Origin: Candidatus Doudnabacteria bacterium RIFCSPHIGHO2_02_FULL_42_25 | Lineage (GTDB): Bacteria; Patescibacteria; Doudnabacteria; UBA920; O2-02-FULL-48-8 | Length of the DNA: 64,000 nucleotides | Direction of reading: 5' to 3' | Assembly: GCA_001777665.1 (NCBI GenBank) | Contig: MFEQ01000006.1 | Span: 262,956-326,955 of the forward strand | In this document: positions 32,439 through 40,998 of the stretch, piece by piece | Position numbering within the stretch: position 1 is the first letter of the stretch | Layout of the letters: every line of letters begins with the position of its first letter | Program-made: the position numbers and the translations under genes | Notes under the pieces: model-generated | Database searches by the model: none | Told to the model about the DNA's origin: nothing | Seen by the model: the letters and a program-made list of their open reading frames with translations, nothing else

Positions 32439-32711
32439 ATGCAAACTTGGATAAATTTTAAAAAAGAACTACTAAAAAATCCAGCAGTAAAAAAAGCCTA
32501 CGATGAATTAGGACCTGAATTTAATTTAATCAAATTGATGATCCAAAAGCGTTTAGAAAAAGGATTAACCCAAAAACAACTGGCTAAAAAAATGGGAATT
32601 AAACAACCAATGATCTCTCGTTTTGAACAAGGTATGTCTAACCCTACCTTGAAATTTTTAGGTCGTATCGCAAAAGGTTTAGACGCTAAAATAAAAATTA
32701 CAATCAGTTAA
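32439..32711 (+). CDS. XRE-family antitoxin (HigA type)
   Basis: 90-residue helix-turn-helix protein: MIQKRLEKGLTQKQLAKKMG and IKQPMISRFEQGMSNPTL are the recognition region. It would bind the toxin and repress the operon. TATATT lies six nucleotides before the ATG, suggesting an extra leaderless promoter giving antitoxin in excess. Confidence 0.88.
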   Translation: MQTWINFKKELLKNPAVKKAYDELGPEFNLIKLMIQKRLEKGLTQKQLAKKMGIKQPMISRFEQGMSNPTLKFLGRIAKGLDAKIKITIS

Positions 32712-32804
32712 TTTAAATTACCTGTTCCAAATAAAGCCCCAAGGCCTCTTTAAGCACTAAATTTCGTCAATCGCCGAATCCGCCTTCGTTAGTGCATTGT
32801 GGTC

Positions 32805-32838
32805 AAATACTACCATACTCTGTAGTATGGTAGTATTT
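32805..32838. repeat. Perfect 15-bp inverted repeat
   Basis: AAATACTACCATACT, loop CTGT, AGTATGGTAGTATTT. It lies between the antitoxin and the next gene. It may be an AT-rich terminator or a regulator site. Confidence 0.7.
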
Positions 32839-32879
32839 AGCTTGTTTTAATTTAGTTTAGATTCTGATAAAATTTAAGT

Positions 32880-33398
32880 ATGAATCTATTGCTTTATATA
32901 ATCATTATCGCTGCTATTTATTCTTTTATAGTTTTTATTTTACTGCGTTTAGTGACGCCTTATACAGGATTTGGAAAACTGCCAAAGCCAAAACAAATTC
33001 CGCATGAGATTATTGTAAAAATTTCAGAATTAGAAACTGCCTCGAGTAATTCTCAAGAATATCTGCAAAAAATTTACGATTTCGTCACTTCTAGATGGCA
33101 CGCTGGCAGGTTTACTACGATCTTCTACGCACCTCTCGCCTTTCGTACGAATTTAATGAAAATCTGGAAAAGTCCAGGATTTGCCCAATGCAATACACAA
33201 AACTATATCGTGTTCGTCATGCTGACTAATAGTAAATTTTTCAAACCTGAAGATATCAAGCTCCGAACTGTCTTTTTTAACTTTTTCTTGCATCAATACC
33301 TGAAAGTGAAAGTGGGCAATGAATGGATCAATGTCGACCCAGCCGGTGCCAGCATCCGCGGGAAACCCCTCGGTGCCTACATAAGTATATTTGGATAG
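32880..33398 (+). CDS. Transglutaminase-like membrane protein
   Basis: 172 residues. N-terminal membrane helix (YIIIIAAIYSFIVFILLRLV) and an extracellular or cytoplasmic domain with a possible Cys-His-Asp triad: FAQCNTQNYIVFVML, FLHQYLKVKVGNEWINVDP. That order and spacing resemble the transglutaminase-like fold, inferred by eye. TAAAAT lies 6 nt before the ATG, so a leaderless mRNA is likely. Confidence 0.6.
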   Translation: MNLLLYIIIIAAIYSFIVFILLRLVTPYTGFGKLPKPKQIPHEIIVKISELETASSNSQEYLQKIYDFVTSRWHAGRFTTIFYAPLAFRTNLMKIWKSPGFAQCNTQNYIVFVMLTNSKFFKPEDIKLRTVFFNFFLHQYLKVKVGNEWINVDPAGASIRGKPLGAYISIFG

Positions 33399-33456
33399 TG
33401 TACTAGCGGGAGCTAATTTTGGTATAATATAGGAAATCCTTAACTTTTCGAAACAA

Positions 33457-34107
33457 ATGGACAATATAGAGCTCAAGAATTACGTCGATAATGCCCGCAA
33501 ACAAGGCATGACCGATGAGCAAATTAGGCAAAATTTGGCTATGGCTGGATGGGCCGAACACGATATCAATCAAACATTAACCCCGGCCCCAGTGGCTTCT
33601 ATGGGCGTGACCGTACCCACCCCGAGTCATACTGCTTCAACAGATTATCATGTAAACATGTGGATAGTATTCCAATACATTTTAATGTTTATCACATTGG
33701 CCACGAGCGCTATCTCTTTATCTGGAATCGGACATCACTTTATTGATGAAAATTTGGGAATGGAGTCTGGTTCTAGCTACGCCAGTTATTTCGGCAATTC
33801 TCTCATCTTAGGTTATGTTGCCAGTTTGATCGTCGCTTTTCCTGTGTTTGCCGCTTTATTTATCATCCTACGTAGAAAAATTGAAATCGAACCAGCGATT
33901 CGTAATATTAAATCACGTAAATTCTTTATTTATGTGGCTCTACTTTGGACATTTATCGTTCTCGTCGTCAGAGTTATCGGGTTAGTTTATGGTTTTCTCT
34001 CTGGCTCAGAATACGCTGGTGCATCGTTCGCACATTTATTAGTGACATTTGCCACAGCTGGGTCTATCTTCACCTATTTCATCCTTGACGTCAGAAAGAA
34101 AGGATAA
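33457..34107 (+). CDS. DUF5671-like membrane protein
   Basis: 216 residues. The N-terminal 45 residues repeat the helical module seen at 1647-3176 (LKNYVDNARKQGMTDEQIRQ, MAGWAEHDINQTL). About four membrane segments follow (NMWIVFQYILMFITLATSAI, LILGYVASLIVAFPVFAALF, KFFIYVALLWTFIVLVVRVI, LLVTFATAGSIFTYFILDV). This resembles the DUF5671 domain. It starts a three-gene run with the two pilin-like genes, separated by 1-3 bp. Confidence 0.75.
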   Translation: MDNIELKNYVDNARKQGMTDEQIRQNLAMAGWAEHDINQTLTPAPVASMGVTVPTPSHTASTDYHVNMWIVFQYILMFITLATSAISLSGIGHHFIDENLGMESGSSYASYFGNSLILGYVASLIVAFPVFAALFIILRRKIEIEPAIRNIKSRKFFIYVALLWTFIVLVVRVIGLVYGFLSGSEYAGASFAHLLVTFATAGSIFTYFILDVRKKG

Positions 34108-34108
34108 C

Positions 34109-34525
34109 ATGCGTAACGTTTACATAGTTGTCATTATTCTTTCTGCTTTAGTTTTGGGTGCGATCATCTACGGCTTCACAGTCGTTGGGTCTCCTGGAAA
34201 ACAACAAGCACTTAAACTAGATCAGCAACGCATCACTGATTTCAACAATATCAATTACAAGATGCAAACTTATTACGGCACCAACGATAAGTTGCCGGAC
34301 AAACTAGATGATCTTACTGGGTCAAATCTATCTTTGAAAGATCCTAAAACTAAGCTTGATTATTCCTACTTTACACTGACAGACAGAAGTTATAAGCTTT
34401 GTGCGACTTTTGAGACTGATTCAAAAGATGCAGATAAATCAGCCAATTACTATTATTACGACACCAAAAACGAACATAAAAAAGGTTACGATTGTATAAC
34501 CTTTGAGATTCCAGATTATTACTAA
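34109..34525 (+). CDS. Pilin-like single-pass protein
   Basis: 138 residues. The ATG at 34109 has AAAGGA just upstream. N-terminal hydrophobic helix (YIVVIILSALVLGAIIYGF), then QALKLDQQRITDFNNINYKM, NDKLPDKLDDL and YKLCATFETDSK. This layout resembles a minor pseudopilin head, but there is no processed prepilin GFTLIE motif. It is a paralogue of the next gene's N-terminal part. Confidence 0.7.
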   Translation: MRNVYIVVIILSALVLGAIIYGFTVVGSPGKQQALKLDQQRITDFNNINYKMQTYYGTNDKLPDKLDDLTGSNLSLKDPKTKLDYSYFTLTDRSYKLCATFETDSKDADKSANYYYYDTKNEHKKGYDCITFEIPDYY

Positions 34526-34528
34526 ATA

Positions 34529-35683
34529 ATGCGCAAAGTTTATTTCATAGTTGCAATAATTTCTGCTGTCGTGATAGCTGCCATAATCTATGGCTTTTCT
34601 ATTATTGGATCACCTTTCAAGAAGGCGGCTCTTAAAAATGACCAGACTCGAATCCTAAATTTAAATTCGTTGAGTTGGGATATTGAAAATTATGCTACGG
34701 AAAATAAAAAATTACCTGAGAAATTATCAGACGTATCCTTCACTAACAGCAATTATCTGAATGATCCAAAAACAAAAAAACCCTATACTTATGTAAAGGA
34801 GTCGGATACAGAATACAAATTATGCGCGACTTTTGAACTAGACTCTTCGGAGGAGACTCAAACCGATACCCAATACTATTATTACACTCCGACCGAGGCA
34901 ACTCTAGCACAATTTAAAGTTCCCACTGATACTTACTCAGACCCAAAAACGCACAAAAAAAGTTACGATTGTATTGAATATGACATTACAAATTATTCGT
35001 CCAGCTTTAACTTGAACTATGACAAAATTTCAATTAGTAGTCCCACTACAAATACGGACTTTCAACAGGGCGGGTTCAATCAAATATCCTGGACAGGTGA
35101 TTATGTGTCAAAGGTGGATATTGTCTTAATAAATTCTAATAACGAAAAAATTGGATATATAAGCTCACCAGAAATTGCGACTATGCTTGATGTTCAAGAT
35201 TATTCCTATTTTTCTTGGTCAGCAGCTACTGTATTTGTTGACAATACGGGGGGAACCTACATCCCTATTCAACCGGGAAAGTATAAAATTCAAATTAACA
35301 GCACAGTAGGAAAATCTACCGCAACCAGTTCCGAATTTATAGTCTCTCCTCAGGAAGAATACTTTTCGTTATTCGCTCCATCGGAAAATTACAAAATGAA
35401 ACAAGGATCCGATAACTATATCGTATGGAGTAAAAAAACCATTTCCCAAATCAATATCAGCTTGTGGGATTCGGATCGGAAAAATGTAATTGGTTACATC
35501 AGTGCTGGCAGCCAATATACCTCAACTGATAATCGAACAAACCTTATTTGGAAAGCAGATAAAATTTCAGCTACTTTGGGAGGTGCTGCAACAGTTCCCG
35601 TCTCACCTGGTAAATACACTCTGTTTGTTCTGGATCTTACTGGACAAGGAGTTGGCAGTGCGCCATTTACTATTGTTAAATAG
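34529..35683 (+). CDS. Pilin-like protein with C-terminal beta domains
   Basis: 384 residues. Residues 1-150 are a paralogue of the preceding protein (VVIAAIIYGFSIIGSPFKKA, NDQTRILNLNSLSWDI, YKLCATFELDSS). Two Ig-like repeats follow, each with a (N/G)QISW or NYIVWS strand and a P-x-x-PGKY(K/T) turn: FNQISWTGDYVSKVDIVLIN and IQPGKYKIQINS, then DNYIVWSKKTISQINISLWD and VSPGKYTLFVLD. Probably surface-exposed. The 3-bp spacing suggests coupling with its neighbour. Confidence 0.7.
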   Translation: MRKVYFIVAIISAVVIAAIIYGFSIIGSPFKKAALKNDQTRILNLNSLSWDIENYATENKKLPEKLSDVSFTNSNYLNDPKTKKPYTYVKESDTEYKLCATFELDSSEETQTDTQYYYYTPTEATLAQFKVPTDTYSDPKTHKKSYDCIEYDITNYSSSFNLNYDKISISSPTTNTDFQQGGFNQISWTGDYVSKVDIVLINSNNEKIGYISSPEIATMLDVQDYSYFSWSAATVFVDNTGGTYIPIQPGKYKIQINSTVGKSTATSSEFIVSPQEEYFSLFAPSENYKMKQGSDNYIVWSKKTISQINISLWDSDRKNVIGYISAGSQYTSTDNRTNLIWKADKISATLGGAATVPVSPGKYTLFVLDLTGQGVGSAPFTIVK

Positions 35684-36808
35684 CTATTTCTTAAACTTAT
35701 CCCAGAAACCTTCTTCCACCTCCACCGACTCGCCAGTTTCCTCGGCGAGTTTTTTGAATAATTCTTTTTCTTTCTTGGTTAGTTTCGTCGGTGTCACGAC
35801 ATGAACAGTGACGAAATGATCACCACGGGATGAACTATTGAGTCTTGGTGCCCCTTTGTCTTTAATCCGGAATACTTTACCCGACTGTGTGCCTGCTGGA
35901 ATTTTGAGTTTAACATTACCATCCACAGTCGGAGTTTCGATTTCTGTCCCTAACGCTGCTTGATAAAAACTGATCGGCAGTTCATTGTAAATATTTTCTG
36001 CTTCTCGTTTGAATTTCGGATGGGGCTTTACATGCAATCGCAAATACAAATCACCAAAGTTCGAGCCCCTGTAACCGACTTCTCCTTCATTCGTGATCCG
36101 AATTCTCTGACCATTCTCGACCCCAGCTGGAATTCTGATTTTTAAATTCTTTTGTCTGCGCTTAGCTCCAGTCCCCCGACATTCGCTGCAGGATCGCTCT
36201 GGAATTTTGCCACTGCCATCACACCGATCACAGGTCGAGGCTGACTGCATGACACCGAAAATTGTCCGGCGTTGGGTTTTAATCTGTCCCTGTCCATGAC
36301 ATTTCGGACAAGTATTAATTTTACTACCTGGTTCTGCTCCTGATCCCTGACATTTCTCACAAGTATCTTTTTTCTCTAGTGTCAGTTCTTTTTCCACACC
36401 AAATACTGCCTCATCAAAAGTCAGATCGAGGTCCATTTCCAAATCCACTCCGCGTTCTCTCCGCGCTCTGGTTCGAGTATTAACTCCTCCTCCGCCAAAA
36501 ATATCTGAAAAAATATCGAACGCATCTTCAAATTCGACATTAAATCCAGAAGTAAAGTCCTGTGGGTTAAAACCACCGAACCCACTCCCACCCATATTTG
36601 GACCAGTTGATCCAAATCGATCGTACTGCGAACGCTTATTCGGATCAGAAAGTACCTGATAGGCTTCGTTGATTTCCTTGAATTTGCCTTCATTTCCTTT
36701 ATTTTTGTCCGGATGGTGTTCGTGCGCCAATTTCCGATACGCCCGCTTGATCTCATCTTGCGTAGCAGTCTTGGAGACACCCAATGTGTTGTAGTAATCC
36801 TGTGCCAT
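35684..36808 (-). CDS. dnaJ: Chaperone protein DnaJ
   Basis: Hsp40 co-chaperone stimulating DnaK. J domain with YRKLAHEHHPDKNKGNEG (HPD present), Gly/Phe-rich linker, four CxxCxGxG zinc motifs (CEKCQGSGAEPG, CPKCHGQGQIKT, CDRCDGSGKIPE, CSECRGTGAKRR), and substrate-binding C-terminal domains. 374 residues is standard. It is the last gene of the hrcA-grpE-dnaK cluster, separated from dnaK by three other genes and several repeats. Confidence 0.97.
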   Translation of the reverse strand: MAQDYYNTLGVSKTATQDEIKRAYRKLAHEHHPDKNKGNEGKFKEINEAYQVLSDPNKRSQYDRFGSTGPNMGGSGFGGFNPQDFTSGFNVEFEDAFDIFSDIFGGGGVNTRTRARRERGVDLEMDLDLTFDEAVFGVEKELTLEKKDTCEKCQGSGAEPGSKINTCPKCHGQGQIKTQRRTIFGVMQSASTCDRCDGSGKIPERSCSECRGTGAKRRQKNLKIRIPAGVENGQRIRITNEGEVGYRGSNFGDLYLRLHVKPHPKFKREAENIYNELPISFYQAALGTEIETPTVDGNVKLKIPAGTQSGKVFRIKDKGAPRLNSSSRGDHFVTVHVVTPTKLTKKEKELFKKLAEETGESVEVEEGFWDKFKK

Positions 36809-36812
36809 GTGT

Positions 36813-36847
36813 CTACGAAATTACGAAATTAATACGAAAATACGAAC
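36813..36847. repeat. TACGAA-type half-palindrome, left arm around the GxxExxY gene
   Basis: CTACGAAATTACGAA, then AATACGAAAATACGAAC. It is the left half of the TACGAA family; the complementary half (TTCGTA-rich) lies at 37245-37279 on the other side of the GxxExxY gene. The gene's stop codon starts at the last base of this arm. Confidence 0.75.
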
Positions 36848-37244
36848 TAGTTAATATTAAGAATTCTTTTGTATTGTAATCCTTTTGCAGTAAAGTTTGC
36901 TAGTATTCCAAGTTTTAAATCTAAAGCCTTTAGATACGCTATAACTTGTTCAATATTCTTATAAGAAAAATTATTATCTTTCTTGATTTCGAGTGCAACT
37001 TTATTCTCGACAAGAAAATCTAGGCGATAAGAGCCTATTGCCTTATCTTTATACATCAGAGGGATTCTAGCCTGCTCAGTAAATGAAAGATTGCTCTTTT
37101 TCAACTCAATTGCAACAGCTCTTTGATAGTATTTCTCGTGATGTTTATTGCCTAGCTGCTTAAATACTTCAAACAAAACGCCGACTATTTGATAACTTAA
37201 TTCTGGATAAACTAGATTTTTTTTACTACCACTGGTTTAGGCAT
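36847..37244 (-). pseudogene. GxxExxY protein (PD-(D/E)XK nuclease-like), frameshifted at an A8 run
   Basis: The main frame (36847-37176) encodes EKYYQRAVAIELKKSNLSF, SYRLDFLVENKVALEIKKDN (the D...ExK nuclease-like motif) and LKLGILANF. Reading back past 37176 without a start gives LVYPELSYQIVGVLFEVFKQ, the family's N-terminus including its GxxExxY motif (GVLFEVF). The only good ATG (37242-37244) is in another frame and is joined by MPKPVVVKK through a run of eight A (37217-37224). Nine A would restore one frame. It may be a decayed gene, a sequencing error or transcriptional slippage. Both gene ends coincide with palindrome arms. Confidence 0.7.
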
Positions 37245-37279
37245 GTTCGTACTTTCGTAATTTTTTCGTAGTTCGTAGA
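37245..37279. repeat. TACGAA-type half-palindrome, right arm around the GxxExxY gene
   Basis: GTTCGTACTTTCGTAA to TTCGTAGTTCGTAG. It is the inverted partner of 36813-36847 and starts one base beyond the ATG of the GxxExxY gene. Confidence 0.75.
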
Positions 37280-37280
37280 T

Positions 37281-38207
37281 TTAAATTTCGAGTTTCTCTA
37301 CCTCGACAGCAACTTTCGAGAGTCGGAAAAATTGCAGTTGCAATAGTGATTCAAAAATTACCCAAGTAAAAAATGTGGCAACCCATCGCAAGACAAATGA
37401 AAATGTTCGCAGTAAAGCTAAAATAATTAAAGTAAAAATAATTGGAAACAATTCAGTATTTTTTTCGGCCGTTGCCCTTACTCTATCTACTGCAAATTGC
37501 GCGACGACTTCAGAAAGCGGCTGATCTCCAGGAATTTGGATATTGAATTGACGGAAAAAATCTTGCTTGGCTTGTTCCAAATATTGTTGCTTAAACTCTT
37601 CGGGAATTTGATCAAAATCAGGATTCTGCTTTACGGTCTCGGCTCGGATATACTGATCCAAGGTTTGATTAAGATCAATTCCTGTCCGGCCTTCGCTCCC
37701 CAAATACCGAGTGCTCTTTGCCGCGGATCGGCCAAGTGCTTCATAAAATGAATCAGGATTGGCTTTAAATTCTGCCGAGGTATTGTAGTAAATATTCAAA
37801 CTCAATGAAAGCAAAAAAGCATAAATGATGACATTGATACCAGCAGACGTCACACTGCGAATCGAGAAATGCTGCCGCACAGCTTCCTCCGATCGAATCC
37901 GTCGTTCAAACCACAGCATCAGGCTTATAAACACTAGGCCTGCCAGAGCCACGACCCATGCTTTAGGAAAAATCAGTAAGTAAGTAACTAGGGCTAGAGC
38001 GCCGAATCCATAGGTAATCCAGCGGTTGTTGTTTACCAGCCCAAACAGAGTCAGAAATGCTATCGATATAGCTGTAACTAGCCCGGGCCAGATCCAAAAC
38101 AATAAGGGTTTGTCACCAAATAAAGCCGAGTTAATCAAAACCCAGTCGAGAACCAAGAAAAACAAACTAACAAACCCTGAAGTTATAATTTTTATTTTTG
38201 TGGTCAT
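37281..38207 (-). CDS. Integral membrane protein of unknown function
   Basis: 308 residues. Several membrane helices at the N-terminus (IITSGFVSLFFLVLDWVLIN, PLLFWIWPGLVTAISIAFLT, YGFGALALVTYLLIFPKAWV), one near residue 130 (INVIIYAFLLSLSLNIYY), an extracytoplasmic loop of about 100 residues, and two at the C-terminus (LFPIIFTLIILALLRTFSFV, VATFFTWVIFESLLQLQFF). No family recognised. It abuts the DUF3467 gene with no gap, so the two are probably cotranslated. Confidence 0.75.
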   Translation of the reverse strand: MTTKIKIITSGFVSLFFLVLDWVLINSALFGDKPLLFWIWPGLVTAISIAFLTLFGLVNNNRWITYGFGALALVTYLLIFPKAWVVALAGLVFISLMLWFERRIRSEEAVRQHFSIRSVTSAGINVIIYAFLLSLSLNIYYNTSAEFKANPDSFYEALGRSAAKSTRYLGSEGRTGIDLNQTLDQYIRAETVKQNPDFDQIPEEFKQQYLEQAKQDFFRQFNIQIPGDQPLSEVVAQFAVDRVRATAEKNTELFPIIFTLIILALLRTFSFVLRWVATFFTWVIFESLLQLQFFRLSKVAVEVEKLEI

Positions 38208-38495
38208 TTATTCGGTTCTAAAGCCGATTTCCGAATGAGTCGGAGCTGAAGCTTGTTTGATCTGCCCATGCTGCGCTTCATATTTCTTGAGAGTATCGGC
38301 CAACACTGCTACCATGCGCTTCATATGGCCTGGGCTTATGAAAACCCGACTGACTATGATGCCTTGTGGTGGAAACAGATTCATAAAATCAAGAATAAAT
38401 TCTTCTGGACTAAATGCAATCTGCATATTGTTGGCATAAGCGCCTTTTAGAGTCTTATCATCTATCTTCACATTTATACTTTGCTGTTGATTCAT
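38208..38495 (-). CDS. DUF3467 protein
   Basis: 95 residues matching DUF3467: KGAYANNMQIAFSPEEFILD, FMNLFPPQGIIVSRVFISPG, HMKRMVAVLADTLKKYEAQH. Small soluble protein of unknown role. It lies between dnaK and a membrane protein in the heat-shock cluster. Confidence 0.88.
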   Translation of the reverse strand: MNQQQSINVKIDDKTLKGAYANNMQIAFSPEEFILDFMNLFPPQGIIVSRVFISPGHMKRMVAVLADTLKKYEAQHGQIKQASAPTHSEIGFRTE

Positions 38496-38513
38496 GTTAT
38501 TATCTACGAAAGT

Positions 38514-38566
38514 ACGAATTCTCGAATTACGAACTGTTCGTAGTTTCGCAATTTCGTATTTCGTAG
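38514..38566. repeat. TACGAA-type palindromic repeat
   Basis: CTACGAAAGTACGAATTC, then GAATTACGAACTGTTCGTAG, then TTCGCAATTTCGTATTTCGTAG. Nearly the same as 15106-15168. It occupies the dnaK-DUF3467 gap. Confidence 0.8.
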
Positions 38567-38572
38567 TATTAA

Positions 38573-40411
38573 TTATTTCTCTTCATCTACAACTTCGGCA
38601 TCGACTGGGCCCTGGTTTTCTGTTGTCTGTTTACTGTTATCTGTTTCCTGACTTTTGTACATAGCTGCCCCGACTTTTTGGGCTACAGTAGATAACTCGT
38701 CCATAGCTTTTTTGATCGCATCGATATCAGGTTTATCTTTTACATCTTTCAAAGCCTGAATTTTCGTTTCCACATCCTTCCGATCTGCTTCTGGAACTTT
38801 GTCTCCGGCATCTTTCAGGGTGCGTTCAGAAACTGAAATCAAAGTATCAGCATGGTTTCTCATTTCCACAGTTTCTTTATTCTTGCGATCTTCCTCGGCG
38901 TGCATTTCCGCTTCTTTCTTCATGCGCTCGACTTCTTCTTTTGACAGAGTAGATGATCCGGTGATGGTGATATCTTGAGATTTGCCAGTAGCCTTATCTT
39001 TCGCTGTTACCTTAAGTATACCATTCGCATCGATGTCGAAAGTAACTTCGACCTGTGGGATTCCTCGTGGAGCGGCTGGGATACCATCGAGATGGAATTT
39101 ACCCAAAGATTTGTTGTCCCGAGCAAATGGGCGCTCACCCTGCACGACATTGATTTCTACAGAGGTTTGATTGTCTGCTGCAGTGGAAAAAATTTGAGAT
39201 TTCGAAGTTGGGATCGTAGTATTGCGTTCAATCAACGCAGTGGCCACTCCACCCAAAGTTTCTAAACCCAAAGTTAACGGGGTCACGTCAAGTAAAAGAA
39301 TTTCTTTGCCTGCGACATCTCCAGAGAGTACCCCGGCTTGGACTGCAGCGCCTTTGGCTACAGCTTCCATCGGATCAATTCCTCGTTCAACTTGTTTGCC
39401 GATATATTCTTCGACAAACTTCTGCACGACAGGCATACGAGTCGGACCTCCGACCAAAATAATTTTCGCAATATCATTCGGGGTTAATTTCGCATCAGTT
39501 AGTGCTTGCTCCACTGGATGACGCATGCGTTCGATGGTTGGCTTCACTAATTCTTCCAGTTTGGATCGGGTTAATTTCATATTCAAATGCTTCGGTCCTG
39601 ATGCATCAGCCGAAATAAACGGCATATTGAGATCTGTTTCGAGTACAGTGGAGAGCTCAATTTTACCTTTTTCCACCGCTTCTCGCACGCGGTTCATAGC
39701 CATTTTGTCGTTTTGTAAATCCAAACCGGTTTCGCGCTTGAATTCAGAAGCAACATAATCAATCAAAGATTTATCCATGTCTTTACCACCGAGCTGCGTA
39801 TCCCCGGAGGTCGAAAGCACTTCGAAAGTTGCCTGCCCTTCGTGTTCGCCGAAATCCATGATCGTGACATCGAGTGTTCCTCCGCCCAAATCAAAGACTA
39901 GGATTTTCTGATCTTTCCCTGATTTATCCAATCCATACGCAAATGCAGCAGCAGTCGGTTCATTGATGACGCGAACGACTTCCAGGCCTGCGATCTCACC
40001 AGCATTTTTCGTAGCTTGGCGCTGACTGTCATCGAAGTATGCCGGTACTGTAATCACCGCTTTCTTTACTGGCTCACCCAAATAAGCTTCCGCATCCTTT
40101 TTAATTTTTTGCAGCAAAAAAGCAGAGAGCTGTTCTGGGGCGTATTCTTTGCCGGCGAGTTTGTACTTTTCAGAAGTTCCCATTTTGCGTTTGAATTCAA
40201 ACGCGGTTCCTTCTGGATTAGTCACAGCCTGACGTCTGGCAGGTTCGCCCACCAAAAGCTGACCATCTTTGGTAAAGGCAACATAAGATGGGAAAGCTTT
40301 CCCAGCCATGGTTTGCCCTTCTGCTGATGGAATAATGACTGGCTTCCCAGCTTCCATGACAGAAGCCGCACTGTTTGATGTTCCTAAATCTATCCCAATT
40401 ATTTTAGGCAT
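38573..40411 (-). CDS. dnaK: Chaperone protein DnaK
   Basis: Hsp70. 612 residues: IIGIDLGTSNSAASVMEAGK, AVITVPAYFDDSQRQATKNA, VINEPTAAAFAYGLDK, VFDLGGGTLDVTIMD, ILVGGPTRMPVVQ and a substrate domain from DVTPLTLGLETLGG. The C-terminus (SQETDNSKQTTENQ) is low complexity, encoded by TGTTTACTGTTATCTG-type tandem repeats. The gap to grpE carries a 74-bp palindromic repeat. Confidence 0.98.
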   Translation of the reverse strand: MPKIIGIDLGTSNSAASVMEAGKPVIIPSAEGQTMAGKAFPSYVAFTKDGQLLVGEPARRQAVTNPEGTAFEFKRKMGTSEKYKLAGKEYAPEQLSAFLLQKIKKDAEAYLGEPVKKAVITVPAYFDDSQRQATKNAGEIAGLEVVRVINEPTAAAFAYGLDKSGKDQKILVFDLGGGTLDVTIMDFGEHEGQATFEVLSTSGDTQLGGKDMDKSLIDYVASEFKRETGLDLQNDKMAMNRVREAVEKGKIELSTVLETDLNMPFISADASGPKHLNMKLTRSKLEELVKPTIERMRHPVEQALTDAKLTPNDIAKIILVGGPTRMPVVQKFVEEYIGKQVERGIDPMEAVAKGAAVQAGVLSGDVAGKEILLLDVTPLTLGLETLGGVATALIERNTTIPTSKSQIFSTAADNQTSVEINVVQGERPFARDNKSLGKFHLDGIPAAPRGIPQVEVTFDIDANGILKVTAKDKATGKSQDITITGSSTLSKEEVERMKKEAEMHAEEDRKNKETVEMRNHADTLISVSERTLKDAGDKVPEADRKDVETKIQALKDVKDKPDIDAIKKAMDELSTVAQKVGAAMYKSQETDNSKQTTENQGPVDAEVVDEEK

Positions 40412-40433
40412 TGTTTTGTCCTTTCTTGTTTAT

Positions 40434-40507
40434 ACCATTTCGAGCGATTAGCGAGAAATCGCTTCTTAAAGCTTTAGGGAGCGATCTCTCACTTCGTTCG
40501 AGATGGT
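40434..40507. repeat. 74-bp palindromic repeat, copy 1 (grpE-dnaK gap)
   Basis: ACCATTTCGAGCGATTAGCG to CTTCGTTCGAGATGGT, with internal GAGAAATCGCTTCTTAAAGC. Nearly identical to 40999-41072 in the same orientation, so grpE lies between two direct copies. Confidence 0.9.
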
Positions 40508-40509
40508 AA

Positions 40510-40989
40510 TTAATTAATGCTCTGTTTTCCTACGGCCACTTTGGCCGGAATTATTACTTTAGTATTTAATATAAATCCTGGCTGTATCTCTTTAATTATT
40601 TGCCCTTCTTCTCCCTCCACTTCTTCTATAGCCTCGTGCATCGTGGGATCAAACTGCTCGCCAACTGTTTTGATCTTTTTCAATCCCAGTTCTTCCATAT
40701 CTTTTTCCAGCTGCATGATCGTGGCTTTCAATCCTGTGACCCAATCCTTATAAGTCTCATCACTCGGCGCGTATTTCAGGACTTGTTCGAGGTTCTGAAG
40801 AGAGGGCATGAGTTTTGACACCGTCAGTTCTTTCGCAAATTCCAGAATTTCTTTCTTATTTTCTTCATTTCTGCGTTTAAAGTTTTCAAAATCCGCCGCA
40901 GTCTTCTTCCAGTTATTGAGGAGTTCTAGATTTTTTTCTTGTAATTCTTCTAGACTTAAATTCTCTTGTTGATCTTTTTCGTCTGTCAT
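40510..40989 (-). CDS. grpE: Nucleotide exchange factor GrpE
   Basis: 159 residues: long coiled coil (LSLEELQEKNLELLNNWKKT, FENFKRRNEENKKEI) and the beta-rich head EQFDPTMHEAIEEVEGEEGQ, IQPGFILNTKVIIPAKVAVG. Drives ADP release from DnaK. Between hrcA and dnaK as expected, but flanked on both sides by the same 74-bp repeat. Confidence 0.96.
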   Translation of the reverse strand: MTDEKDQQENLSLEELQEKNLELLNNWKKTAADFENFKRRNEENKKEILEFAKELTVSKLMPSLQNLEQVLKYAPSDETYKDWVTGLKATIMQLEKDMEELGLKKIKTVGEQFDPTMHEAIEEVEGEEGQIIKEIQPGFILNTKVIIPAKVAVGKQSIN

Positions 40990-40998
40990 CTTTTTTTT

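Noticed and set aside
32805..32838. Attachment site for a mobile element next to tRNA-Lys
   Set aside because: No direct repeat of the tRNA 3' end and no integrase were found; it is a simple perfect inverted repeat.
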